Source: Nectonema munidae (Eukaryota; Nematomorpha; Nectonematoida; Nectonematidae). From it: DNA of 64,000 nucleotides. Position numbers and translations under genes: made by a program. Below the pieces are notes generated by a model. It saw only the letters and a list, made by a program, of their open reading frames with translations, did no database searches and was not told the DNA's origin. Positions 53,249 through 63,806 of the stretch are shown piece by piece; within the stretch, counting starts at the first letter, position 1; the number at the start of each line of letters is the position of its first letter. The stretch spans positions 558,001 to 622,000 of the forward strand of contig JAUIRK010001031.1 of the NCBI GenBank assembly GCA_030549495.1, read 5' to 3'.

Positions 53249-53419
53249 TACTTTTAATTGGTCTTATATTATATTTAATTAGAATTCCGTTTAAAATCAT
53301 TTCATTATATTTGCTATTTACTTTTCTAACTTTTTAAAAAATTTTTGCTCATTGGTAGTTTTTTATTGTCTGATTTTTTTATTTCAAAATTTTTAAATGT
53401 GAAAAGTTTAGAAAAGAAT

Positions 53420-53900
53420 ATTTATCCTCTTCTTAAAAAGTGGATAATTTCAGTTTCATCAGATGAAAATAAAAGATAGTGTAGATTTTGTCGAACTGAA
53501 ATGAAGACGAAATTTCAAGATCAAAGCTCATGCTCAATCCAAAAAACATCACAAATTTTATATTGCTCCTAAATGTATACAAATTTCATCTATGTCTCCA
53601 TCATCATCAAAACGAAATAAAACGTCAAATTTAGAAGCAAAACTAGCTCTTTATTTTTGTTGTCACTCTAGTATACACAATTGTGATCATCTTGTAGATC
53701 TTTGCAAAAGTACCATTAATAACAATAAAATTGTATCTAATATGAAAATGCATCGATCAAAATGTAGTAATATAATTAAGAATATTTTGTATCCTCATTT
53801 TGAAGAATACATCAACGATATCAAATGATAGTAACTACAGTTTATTACTTGATGAATCAACTGATATAACTGTATGCAAGTTGGTACGAATATCTATTAA
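53420..53900 (+). pseudogene. hAT transposase, N-terminal part (BED finger)
   Basis: Plus strand: C-R-F-C-R-T-E then, one frame over, KAHAQSKKHHKF, a BED-type C2H2 finger. It is followed by LEAKLALYFCCHSSIHNCDH, KMHRSKCSNIIKNILYPHFE and, after a stop and frame change near 53827, YSLLLDESTDITVCKLVRIS (first catalytic Asp region). The homology stops at about 53903, where another hAT terminus begins. The matching C-terminal half may be the piece at 58690-59810. Confidence 0.7.
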
Positions 53901-53903
53901 GGT

Positions 53904-53960
53904 CAGGGGATAGAACACGTCCTCAAAATTATTGGTGGGGGCAATTTTTTTTGCAATTTT
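53904..53960 (+). mobile_element. Left terminus of a second hAT-like element
   Basis: CAGGGGATAGAACACGTCCT followed by CAAAATTATTGGTGGGGGC resembles the G-rich hAT terminus class (also seen at 54360 and 58432). It abuts the point where the BED-hAT reading ends, so it marks an insertion. ATTAAGGT precedes it; ATTAAGCT after CCCCCGCCCT at about 56766-56783 is a weak candidate for the other border. Confidence 0.4.
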
Positions 53961-54359
53961 CAAAATTACTGGTCTGGAAATACCACGAGAGACCAAATAT
54001 TCAAGCAATCCTTTAAAATAGAGTGTATTCAACGCATACCTAAATTTATAAGACTACTTTTTTTTTACAAAATTGGTGAAATTTAAATACTATACTTCCA
54101 GTAAAAATTAAATTTGCATATTGCATATACACTAGTTTAAAAAAATCCAAAATTGTTGAGAGGGGGGGGGGGCGAATAGGCTTTACATTTGAAAATGAAG
54201 TAGTCTATCACGTACATTATAAGAATTGATGAAAGGATATTTGATTGATAGAGAAAACATAACTGAAGGTTGGAGAGTTTTATATGAGTGAATGTAGTCT
54301 GAAGGAAAAAAGTCTACTAGACACCCTGCGATGTTTATATGAAAAAAATGTGATTGATT

Positions 54360-54372
54360 CAGGGGCGCACAT
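54360..54372 (+). mobile_element. hAT terminus split by the 2259-bp insertion
   Basis: CAGGGGCGCACAT at 54360-54372 continues after the insertion as CCTTGAAATTATTGGAGGGG (56640 onward). Joined across, it reads as a typical G-rich hAT terminus (CAGGGGCG...). The younger element therefore landed about 13 bp inside the end of an older one. The older element's far end was not found. Confidence 0.55.
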
Positions 54373-56631
54373 TAGGGTGATTACTAAATTAAAAATTTTA
54401 AAATAAAAAACAAAACCCTTTTTAATAGTGGAACATTTTTATATAGATTACATTATTATTGTTGATTTTAAAAAAAATTAAAAAAACCTCCCCCTATTTT
54501 TAAATTTAAAAATACATGCTTTAAAAATTTGTTAATTTTTATAATAAAACACTATATATTTTATATTTCTAGTTTATAATTTTTTTTGGTTCTGATTTAT
54601 AAAAATGGCGTCTAAAAATTCCTATAAAAGTGTAGAAAAAAACAGGAATACATGGAAAAGAAACTTATCAAGTCAATGCAAAATAAAAAGAGATCAAAAA
54701 ATTCCTTTTATTGAAAAAATTTCACATCTCTCCCGAATTCCAACAAATCGTCAAGTTCTTGGTAATTTTCTTTTTTTATTTAATTGTACAAAGCTACGTC
54801 TAGATAGAGTGAATATTATGATTACAGATATTGAACTGCTTTGGAGAAAAGTATTGAACTTTCCTCATTTTTCTAGCGCACTTATAAGAAAAAAACTAAA
54901 TCAATTAATAAATCTCCGCGATAAAAACAAGAAAAACCCATCTAGTAAATTCATTTCCACACTTTCTAAATTATTTGATATCACAAATCTTAAAGGCGAG
55001 TGGAAATGCACAGAAGATGAGGAGTTTTACATCAAGCAAATCGAAAGTGGTGGTAAAATTGGATATTCTACTGTAAAAGAGGCTCCTTTAAAAACAATAC
55101 ATTCAAGAAAACGCATTAGTATTCAAGCAGTATCCAGCCAAGCTGAAGACTATCATCCACCTTATGACGATAAGTCCAGTTCTGAATCATCTGCTTATGA
55201 ACTTTTTTCTCCTTCATCATCTTTTCCTGGAAAAAATTTGGTTTATAAAAGAGCAAAAACTGAAACAGCAAGCTTACTTGTCATTAAAAACAACATTTCA
55301 ACACACAAAGCACGAAAAGTTCTTGAAACATTTTCCGAGCAGGGATATAATGTTGATGTTCCTAGCCAGTCAGGTATTTGGAAAAAAGTTATTCAAAGTG
55401 GAAGAGAAGCAAAGATAAAAATATTTTAAAAATTACAAAATGATGAACATTTTTGTCTTCACTTTGATGGTAAAAAGCTAGCTGGCGAGGAATATCAAAT
55501 TGTTTTACTCAACAACGTTGTGACAGAAATTAAACTTGGTGTTTTGAAATGTCTTGACGGCACAACAAAAGCTATACATCACGAACTTCATAAGTTAATT
55601 GATGAATTTGATGCCTGGAAAAATATTAGCATGATAATTAGCGACACAACTGCTGTAAACACAGGTCGTTTAAATGGCATTGTTAAACGAATTCAAGATG
55701 ACATAGTGCACAAAGGGTTTGAGAAGCCACAGTACATTGGCTGTCAGCACCACATTCTTGATTTGCTACTCAAACATGTAATAAATTTTTCATTCCAGAA
55801 AATACAAGTTAACCACAACTTTGCTTTCTTTTTATTGAAGAATTAACTAAAGATTATGAATATTTGAAAAACAAATATCAAAACACGGAAAAGAAGACGT
55901 CGAAGAGACAGGTGAAAATCCAGGATGGCGGGACGATTTTAAGTTTTTGTATGAACTTTGCCAGGCTTATCGTCACTACAAAAAAACTTTAAGTTGGCCT
56001 AAAATACACTGGAAAAAACTTCCAAACGTAAATCAAGCCCGGTGGAACTCACGAGCAACGTACGTTGTTATGGCTTTTTTTCTTCTGGAGGAAAAGCACA
56101 AGATGTTTAAAGCCGCGTGTGATTTTATTTGTTATGAGTGGGCCGAGGCTTGGTTTGCAAATCAACACTACAAAGAAAACACTTTTAGTAGTTTGTTAAA
56201 GGCTTTACAAATTATAGAATGCAAAAAAGCAATCAATTGTTTAAAAAGGCATTGGAATCTTGAGAAGTCGAAAATTGATATCCCGAGGTCTAATCAAAAT
56301 GCAGAGCGGGCCATTAAAATTATGGAAGAATTGCATGGAGCTTCGAAAAATCATAAATTTCTAAATTTAAAGTTTCTAGCAAAAAACAATTTTTAATTTT
56401 TTCTTTTGTTATTTATTTAGCTTTTTATTTCTTATAAATAAAGTTAAAAAGACTAATATAAATTGAATCCTTTAAAATGGGGGAAAATTTCTCTTTTCTA
56501 AAATTTATTTTAAAAAAAGGGGGGAATTTTTTTTCGCGAAAGCAAAAATGAATCTTATATTTGTTAAATGTGGATAAAAGTTCCTTCTTTGAAAGTAGTT
56601 TCATAAAAAAAAAAATTTTGTAATTACCCTA
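54373..56631 (+). mobile_element. Near-complete hAT-like transposon of an uncharacterised family (2259 bp)
   Basis: The termini TAGGGTGATTAC and (inverted right) TAGGGTAATTAC are short TIRs continuing into AT-rich sequence. GCGCACAT is duplicated exactly on both sides (54365-54372 and 56632-56639), an 8-bp target duplication as in hAT elements. Subterminal C-rich (about 54488) and G-rich (about 56470-56525) tracts mirror each other. It holds a single gene (next entry), with AATAAA at 56437-56442. The exact duplication and few lesions point to a young copy. Confidence 0.88.
54605..56396 (+). pseudogene. Putative hAT-like transposase, nearly intact (~590 aa)
   Basis: ATG at 54605 opens 274 codons to a TAA at 55427. 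The same frame then continues from there to 55846, so one stop interrupts an otherwise open frame. A frame change between about 55800 and 55900 (with a lesser one nearby) leads to the last segment, open to TAA 56394. Features: basic N-terminus (SVEKNRNTWKRNLSSQCKIK), LSRIPTNRQVLGNFLF, an acidic/Ser linker, FCLHFDGKKLAGEEYQIVLL (about 55450), IISDTTAVNTGRLNGIVKRI (about 55635), GCQHHILDLLLKHV (about 55740), PGWRDDFKFLYELCQAYRHY (about 55920), LPNVNQARWNSRATY (about 56020) and DIPRSNQNAERAIKIMEELH (about 56277-56336). The family is multi-copy in arthropods and usually unnamed. The D-G-K, S-D-T-T-A-x-N, C-x-x-H, R-W-N and A-E-R landmarks sit in the same order as the D, D, C-x2-H, R-W and C-terminal motifs of hAT transposases, which is why I call it hAT-like. 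No BED finger is visible. Confidence 0.7.
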
Positions 56632-56639
56632 GCGCACAT

Positions 56640-57379
56640 CCTTGAAATTATTGGAGGGGCGGACTTTCAAGCGTCTTCCAAAAAAGACAACAAATTTTTC
56701 TGAATTCCTACTCCTCTCTTGTCTATTCTATTCCATTCTTAATTAAGCTTTGTAAACTTTAACCCCCGCCCTATTAAGCTTAACGTGAACAATGAATGAG
56801 GACTTATATATAGCTAATTCTTTCTCACTATGCGCACCATCTCCATATTATGTGTAGAAAAGGGGTAAAGATATCAATTAATAATAAAAAAATTGGAAAT
56901 TTTATCGACTGAGAAAATGTTTTATTGAGAAAAATAAATAAAAAAAAACACATCTAAATTAGATTACTTTTCTGACGTAATTTCTATTAAAAATGTAAAA
57001 CAGAACTAAGGTTAGAAAACTTGGTATTCGAATTTTTTCATTCTTTTTAGTGTATAAGAATAAGTGTAAGTTAGTTAGACTCTCAAAATAGGGTATAAAA
57101 TAAAGATAAAATTGTGCAAACAAAAATCAAACAATAAATTAAGATTGCATTACTTCATTTTTCTCAGCATCATTGAAAAATAGTTTAAAAGCTAAAGAGG
57201 TGCAAGCTAGAAAAAGTAAAATAACTTAACATTTTGCAATGATTTGCCTTTTATAATAACTTTTAAGGAAAAAAAGTCTATCAGAAAAAGTTAAAGAGCT
57301 TCAACAAAAACTAAAATTTTTTTACAGCATAACTTAAGTTTTTTGAAAAGTAATTTGACGTATCTCCTACAGCATACTC
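56640..57379. other. Flank of older hAT element, no gene
   Basis: The first 40 bp continue the split hAT terminus. The rest is AT-rich with no coding motif. Confidence 0.35.
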
Positions 57380-57530
57380 TATGGGTGGCATGTCAGGTTG
57401 GTTGAGATGATAGACTCAACACGGAAGGCTCTGGATTCGATTCCTCATCGATACCAATTTGTTCATAGTTTGGCATAAGCGGTACATCAGTGCCTTGTCA
57501 ATGAAAACATACCGACGATACCTTTACCTT
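57380..57530 (+). repeat. tRNA-derived SINE of a second family
   Basis: GGTTGGTTGAGATGATAGAC resembles box A and, about 30 nt on, GGATTCGATTCC is a strong box B. The body (TTGGCATAAGCGGTACATCA, CATACCGACGATACC) is unlike the SINE at 27.1/53.1 kb. No tail or duplication was defined. Confidence 0.55.
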
Positions 57531-58431
57531 ACTGTTTACTCAAAATTGAAAAATTTGCTACATAATTAACATAAGAGAGAAAGGAGACAAAATAAACTAA
57601 TAAAGCAATTTTCACTATTTTAAAACGAAACTGTCTGTTCTCAGAATAATTTCAAAATAATAAGAGGAATAAACAATGGTAGTTTAACACTATTCATAAA
57701 ATTATTTAAGTCTAAAAACACAAAATCATAGAAAAAACTATTTAAATTAACATAAATGATAAAAAATCATAGTATACGAGAACAAGAAAATCATTGTGTT
57801 TTTTGACTATTTCTGTCTACAAATAAAATTCTGATAGCTGTCATAAATAGATCAAGTACATTTTTGACAACTGAAACATTTTGTTTCGATATTATATTTT
57901 TATTATAATAATCAACAATTAAGAAAAAATGATTTAATTAATTATGTACAGCGTTACTTACAAAATTTAACAATCGAACTTTATAAAAAATATCTCTGCT
58001 CAAATATTAAACAAATAGAGTATTTTTGCGTTTAAACTGAATAGCTAGTCAAAATATTAATTCCCAAATAGTTATTGAAAAAATTAAAGTTTTTAAATGT
58101 TATAAAATGTAACAAACGTACTGATAAAGATTAAGTGACTTTTGGTGAAATTTTTTTCGTGAGTTTGACAATATTCATTGATATAAAATTGTAACGATTG
58201 AAAAATATTTTTCTCTCATTTAAAAACAAACAAATTTTCATTTTTGCAAAATATTTGGTGTATTGATGGAACTAAATTTTTACCAAAAATCTGTGATTAA
58301 TTTGAATAGCTGAATTCGGTATCATGAAAAAAGGTTCTGAATGAAGTTATATTCCGCTAAAAACTAGTTTCTAATGAGATAAAATAGAATTATTTTTTAT
58401 TTATTTCTTAATTAAAATATGAGAGAAGCAG
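57531..58431. other. No feature seen
   Basis: AT-rich sequence with no ORF bearing a recognisable motif. Confidence 0.35.
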
Positions 58432-58480
58432 TGTCGTAGCCAGAAAAATGTTGATAGGGGGCACAATTTAAAAACTTAAA
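58432..58480 (+). mobile_element. Solo hAT-like terminus
   Basis: CAGTGTCGTAGCCAGAAAAA then GATAGGGGGCAC is a common hAT terminus type (C-A-G-T-G-x-C-G-T-A-G-C-C). The opposite end was not found. Confidence 0.45.
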
Positions 58481-58689
58481 AAACTCGAGAAACGTTTATA
58501 CTTTCATTAACTTAGCTTTAACTTATGCTAATGTGATGACTGGCATAAATAATGGAGTGTATAGTTTATTAAAAAAAAGAACTCCTTTTTTAATTTTGTT
58601 AAAATGTGCTTGCCATTCTATTCAGCTTTCCGTTTCTCATTTTTGCAGAAAATGTTTACGTAGAAATTTGTAATTTTTGATATCGGAAA

Positions 58690-59810
58690 CACACAAGTGG
58701 TTTTCACACTCGTCCGTTAGAAAATTAGACTATGAAAAATTATACAAATCTTTAAATTATAATGAAAGCCAAATCAAAATACCAGAATGCTCTAATATAA
58801 GATGGCTTCTATTCAGCAAGCTATAGATCCCATTGTTAAACAGTAGGCCGATTTGAAATTTCATTTTGATAAAGCTAGATATAAGGAGAGATGCTTTTCT
58901 GCTGAAATGCTTTTTGATTTGTACTCAGATGATAAGAATCTTGCTTATTTACTTTTTTTTACAAACCGATTCTAGGTGAAGTTTCTCAAGTAAACAAGCT
59001 TTTTCAATCTAAGAAATGTGATAAAGTAAAACTCTTTAATGATGTGATGCTTTTAGTTGAATCATTTGCAATAAAAATTATTGTTCCAATTCGAAATTTT
59101 AGCACAATGAACTCTATTATCAACGAATACTTGAATCCAAACCCATATTTAAGATACATGTTTGAATTAAAGATAGAAGAACTAAAAAATAAAACTATAA
59201 CTTTAGATGATGAAAAAATTAAGAAAAGGGTGTCGTCAAGATCAATTAAAACAAAGATTTCCTGGCAACATTAATGCTTTGGGCAAAATTTCTTTGTTTT
59301 CTGCAAACAACATGCTTCAACCTGTTAGAGATATATCTTCTATATGTTAAGTAGAAAAATGATTAGGTGTTAGTGAATAAACTTTTCATAATATTAAGTT
59401 TCAACTTACTAAAATAAATTTGATAGATTGGAAAAATAAAAATAAAATAGAAGATTTTTGAAGATCTTCAATATGAAGATTCTTGTGGAGCTAATCCTTT
59501 CAGAGAATTAGGGGAGTGTGCAATTTCTGATTTAACAATACCTCATTCAAAAGCTGAAATTCAAAGTTTTTAGCGTTGTTAACTATGTGAAATCTAGCTT
59601 AGAAATAAAATGAAGTTACCTAGGCTTAATGCAATTTATGGTAAAATTAGCCTGATTAGGTTAAAAAATGTTGTAGCTCATACGATACTTTACCAAACAT
59701 AGTTTTGAATAAGTTTGGAACTATGCTTGCTTATAAAAGAAATGAATAGCTAAATGGAGAATCGTTAGCTCAAAATGAAGAAGACTATTTATTTGATTTT
59801 AACGTTTAAA
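58690..59810 (+). pseudogene. hAT transposase, C-terminal half
   Basis: Plus-strand pieces: VRKLDYEKLYKSLNYNESQI then KIPECSNIRWLLF (usual S-S-N-T-R-W-L), an ARY-like KERCFSAEMLFDLYSDDKNL (about 58888-58945), VNKLFQS, the open segment 59044-59274 (MLLVESFAIKIIVPIRNF, EYLNPNPYLRYMFELKIEEL), then FRELGECAISDLTIPHSKAE (about 59501) and RNKMKLPRLNAIYGKI, which are the hAT dimerisation motifs. Many stops and shifts interrupt it. It is consistent with the missing half of the BED-hAT copy at 53420-53900, separated by about 4.8 kb of later insertions and lacking the middle third. Confidence 0.65.
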
Positions 59811-62215
59811 ATTTTGCTTAATTAAATAAATAATGAAAATTAAATTTTTTCTTTCAAGATTTTTTGTATATTGAATTTAAAATATTTAGAGGTTTTGAAA
59901 TGTTTTTTTATTTTTTTTTGGTGGTAAAATGTAAAAAATAATTGGCAACACTGTATTTTTTACACGCATCTAGGAGATGAAATTTTGCATGAATATTTAC
60001 CTCTTATATATTTCAGATTATATACTACACATATAAATGTCGGCATAAATTAGGTTATAGTGACTAAAAGCCTGGATGAGTTATTTCACGTCTCCATACT
60101 TGCGAGGTTTTGGTAGAAAGTGTCTAGGATTATCAAGGATTGTTTTCCCTGTAATTGTGATACGGCTTTAGAATGGCCTTAAAAATCACATACTATACAA
60201 AAAATTATTGTTATTTTCCTAAAACTTTCTCTCGCCTATCGTGAAATAATCGTTTTCATCATACCAAAACTATATTTTTGGTTTCTAAAATTCCATACAT
60301 CATTTCACTGATGAGCATAAAATTTTGGTGAGAAATAACACTTCATTGAATCAAGATTTTTCATGTTGAGTTCTGCGTCTGTAGTGCATGTACCCAAACG
60401 CTTTTCTAACTTTACTTTTTACTACCAAAAGCTACACTCATCCACCCAGTTGATTATGTCAGGGTCTACGAGATCGGTCCAATTATGATGAATAAGAGCA
60501 TATACAACTTTAAAAAAATCCATTAGTAAGTTGAAATTAAAGTTGCAGAGTTGGAGTCGGAATAGAAAAAAGTGAGGAGAGCTCTACAAGAGCCTACTTT
60601 ATGCAGCGCATGTCCGCCCATAAACGCTTGAATTTTATCAAGCCAGCACTCTTTTTTAAATATTCTTTCAACCTGGCAATATTCGCTGTTATTTTTTGTA
60701 TACGTCTATAACTTCCCACGATACTTTTGAATTTTGTGAGATGACTTATAAATTTGGTAATTTTTGTGTTGATTCATTTCCCCCTAATTTTAAATTTTAT
60801 GTACAATATTTAGATGAAATATGAAATAATTTCAAATATAAAATCTTAACTAATAGATTTTATTCAGTAAAATTGAATTATGAAATTTCAGTCTTTAAAA
60901 AATTTAGTTAAACTTGTTCCTTTATCTACAAATATGTCAGCCAGTAGCTATGCTGCAATTTCCATTACTATATAAATTTAAAATGAACACTTATATGATT
61001 TTCAAGATGCAATACAGCATTAATTTATCATACACCCAGTCGCAGTGTATACGAATTAGCGAAAACTTGCGATATCTTGCTATTGGAGAAAGAAGCTATT
61101 CAGCAGCATATAGTGTGATTTGAATGTACATGGAATTTTGCAAAACGAGCTCATACCCGTCTCTTATGTTACTTTTTCAAATTTTTGAAGGAACAGAAGT
61201 CGGAATCTCAAAAAGCAAGAATAGTAATGGTAGACCGGATATTGAATGTCTGCTCTGACTTCTAAATTTAAAAACATTTTATACTCGACAAAAGTATGCC
61301 GCCTCCAAAAGAATCAAACAAACTATTATTAATATTAAATATTTCTTGACAAATGTTTGTTTAAATCCAAATTCATATTTTATTCATAATAAAAATAGTG
61401 ATATATATATTATATATAATTGTATATCTTTTTTTATATCATTTAAAGACTTTATTTTTTTCTTTTTTTTCATTTATATCAAATTTTAAAAATAAAAAAA
61501 GCTTGCCCACTAATAATTTTAAGGATGAACGCTTCTCAACATTGACTACACCTAATCCGGATTCATTGGTAATTGAAGGCTGCCGCATTAGCTATGTATC
61601 CGGTTAAAATACACAAGAAATACGAACTAATACCATATCTTGAATTAAATTTTTTTTAATTTACTTAAATTTTTTATATATACTTGCATTTGGTTACAAT
61701 TTAATAATAAAATTTTTAGATTAGTAATAATTCCTTATTAAGTAGTATTTGAGTGTTTTCATAAAAAGTATTTAAAGTTATAAAGTAGACAGTAAAATGC
61801 AGTATTTGAAGATTGTTGAAAGACATTAAAATGGATGTTTATGAGTATTTAAAGAATGTGGGCATTGCTGTTAGAAAAGCGTATACTTTTTGGAGTGAGC
61901 TTGTGTTATATTTTTGACAAGGGAAAATGTTTATTGCATAAAAACACCATAAAACTGAAAAAAATAAGGTAAACTCGATTGAAAGTCCAACAAAATCACA
62001 TATCAACTAAATCATATTTCTATGAATATGAAATTGTCTGGATAAGAGTGATGAAGTACTAAAAATTTTAAATAACAATTTTGGCCTCTTTTCAAATTCA
62101 TTCCATGACAATTATATAAATATATATAATAACGCTGAAAATAACTCGATAAACGTTAACTTACCACTTAACATTCATACGAGGGACTGTATGAGTGTCT
62201 AGGCAAGTTCAGAGT
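59811..62215. other. No recognisable gene (2.4 kb)
   Basis: AT-rich. A somewhat richer block at 60360-60620 reads ALIHHNWTDLVDPDIINWVD on the minus strand, which is protein-like but not recognised. Possibly an old repeat. Confidence 0.35.
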
Positions 62216-62223
62216 GTTTGAGA

Positions 62224-63355
62224 TAGGGTGGATCAAATGCACTTGTATTTGTAAATGCTAAATTTGGTGTAATTGTATGTGATTTGAGCAAAATGTAGTG
62301 ATAAATACAAGATTATGAAGTATCATACCATACGTGACAGGATATCAATAAAAGCAACTTAAAAATCATTTCGGAAAATTTCCGTTTATGAGTGAAGCCA
62401 AGATATAACTAATATTGAATTACCTGAAATGGTGAACATGTTTATATGTCAATTTGAAGTTGATTTACAAGCAAGTCTGGTGCAAATTTCATAGCATAAC
62501 ATATTGCAGCTAAGAGAACTTGCTTTATTTATTACATATTTTTCTTAATAATCTATAAATTTGTTGTGTATGCCCGCACATGTGTGTTTTACATGTAGGT
62601 CTGTGACTTTTTGATGTAGCTTTGTGCTGAAGTTAGCAAACTTTTTACAGTTCTCATTTTCCTTGTTTTCTAATCCATCATATAAGAAAGTTTAATTTTG
62701 TTATACACTAGAACCTACATTTTACGTACGGCACGGGACCGAAGGGCGGACGTAAAACGTAGGATTCGTAAAATCCAGGTTGACCTTTAAATTGACATAC
62801 AGCACGAAAATCCTAGCCTGGATCACATATGGTCACACCGTGTACGACGTGAGGGACTATGGCAGCTAAAGAAAACTACTACAGTGAAGTTGGATGAATT
62901 ATTAACCTTTATAAACTTTTTAATACATAAAATCACAAAGAAAAAACGTATTAATAATGCATTTAATGACCAAAAAGATGACGTCATCGCTCATTTGGCG
63001 AGGACGTAAAATCCAGGGAACGTAAAACGTAGGTTCTACTATTTTGAAAATTTTAAATATAAAGATTTATATTTAGGATTTAAGAAGTTTTAATTTAAGT
63101 AGAATGAAATCCTTCTTTGATTTATTGTAAAAAATATTGAAATTATTGATTTGAAATTCGTCAAAAAATTATAGTACATATAGTGTACATGAAGAAATCG
63201 CCTTTGTTCACTGCCTACATTAAAGATTAGAATATTTGTATGAGCATCTTTGGGTTTATGAAAAATGTAAGTATTTTATCTACATTTGCATTTTTGGTTT
63301 GATGGTAGAAGTATCTGTATTTGAGGCTCGAAAATAAGTATTTGATCCAACCCTG
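62224..63355. mobile_element. hAT-like element with 8-bp duplication, hosting a nested MITE
   Basis: The left end TAGGGTGGATCAAATGCACT and the inverted right end CAGGGTTGGATCAAATACTT are matching TIRs. The flanks GTTTGAGA (62216-62223) and GTTTGAGC (63356-63363) agree at 7 of 8 positions, a hAT-size duplication. The interior is non-coding. About 336 bp of it is the Tigger-like MITE at 62706-63041, leaving about 800 bp of its own. Confidence 0.75.
62706..63041. mobile_element. Tigger-like MITE nested in the hAT-like element
   Basis: The left end CACTAGAACCTACATTTTAC and the inverted right end TAGTAGAACCTACGTTTTAC derive from a CAGTAGAACCTACGTTTTAC consensus. TA precedes the left end (62704-62705); the right TA has changed to TT. 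Subterminal ACGTAAAATCCAG motifs occur near both ends. 336 bp, non-coding. Confidence 0.75.
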
Positions 63356-63454
63356 GTTTGAGCTAAGAATGGCAGTCACCCAATTCAACAATTGTGATAG
63401 CCGATTGTTTTCAAACAGTTAAAACTGCCTTGATAATCAAAAGTATGATAACGA

Positions 63455-63640
63455 GTGCGACCTCGATTTAACTACGTCAACTATACTTTTAGCGAAATGT
63501 CGTACGCCCGAATAAAATCCTTCGGCTATATCTCCGAGACCAAATTAGAAAGAGCCGGAATCAAGGTTTGGCTTCAAGTCTGCAATAATGTATATTTTAC
63601 AATTTATTCCTTTGTAATCCATAACATTTTTATTTTGTAG
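63455..63640 (+). other. ORF of unclear status
   Basis: From about 63440 to 63570 base composition is balanced and the frame reads PRFNYVNYTFSEMSYARIKS then FGYISETKLERAGIKVW. It looks protein-coding but matches nothing I know. The C-terminal part drifts into AT-rich sequence. Could be an exon or a repeat fragment. Confidence 0.25.
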
Positions 63641-63715
63641 TGCTAGAGCATTAACCCTTATCTGTGCATCAGTTTATATATTATTATATGCAATATTTAC
63701 AAAGTGTGACAAAAG

Positions 63716-63806
63716 AGTTCTAGGGAGTCAGTTTCGGACTTGTGCAAATATTTGGAGTTGGAGTCAGATGCAGAATTTTTACCTTCCAACTGTGCAATCC
63801 TGGTAG
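63716..63806 (-). repeat. Fragment of the CAGGGTTG element family
   Basis: On the minus strand CCAGGATTGCACAGTTGGAA, GTAAAAAT and GACTCCAACTCCAAATATT parallel the left end of the element at 37501 (CAGGGTTG, then ACTCCGACTCCAATAATTT). It is a truncated second copy of that family. Confidence 0.5.
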
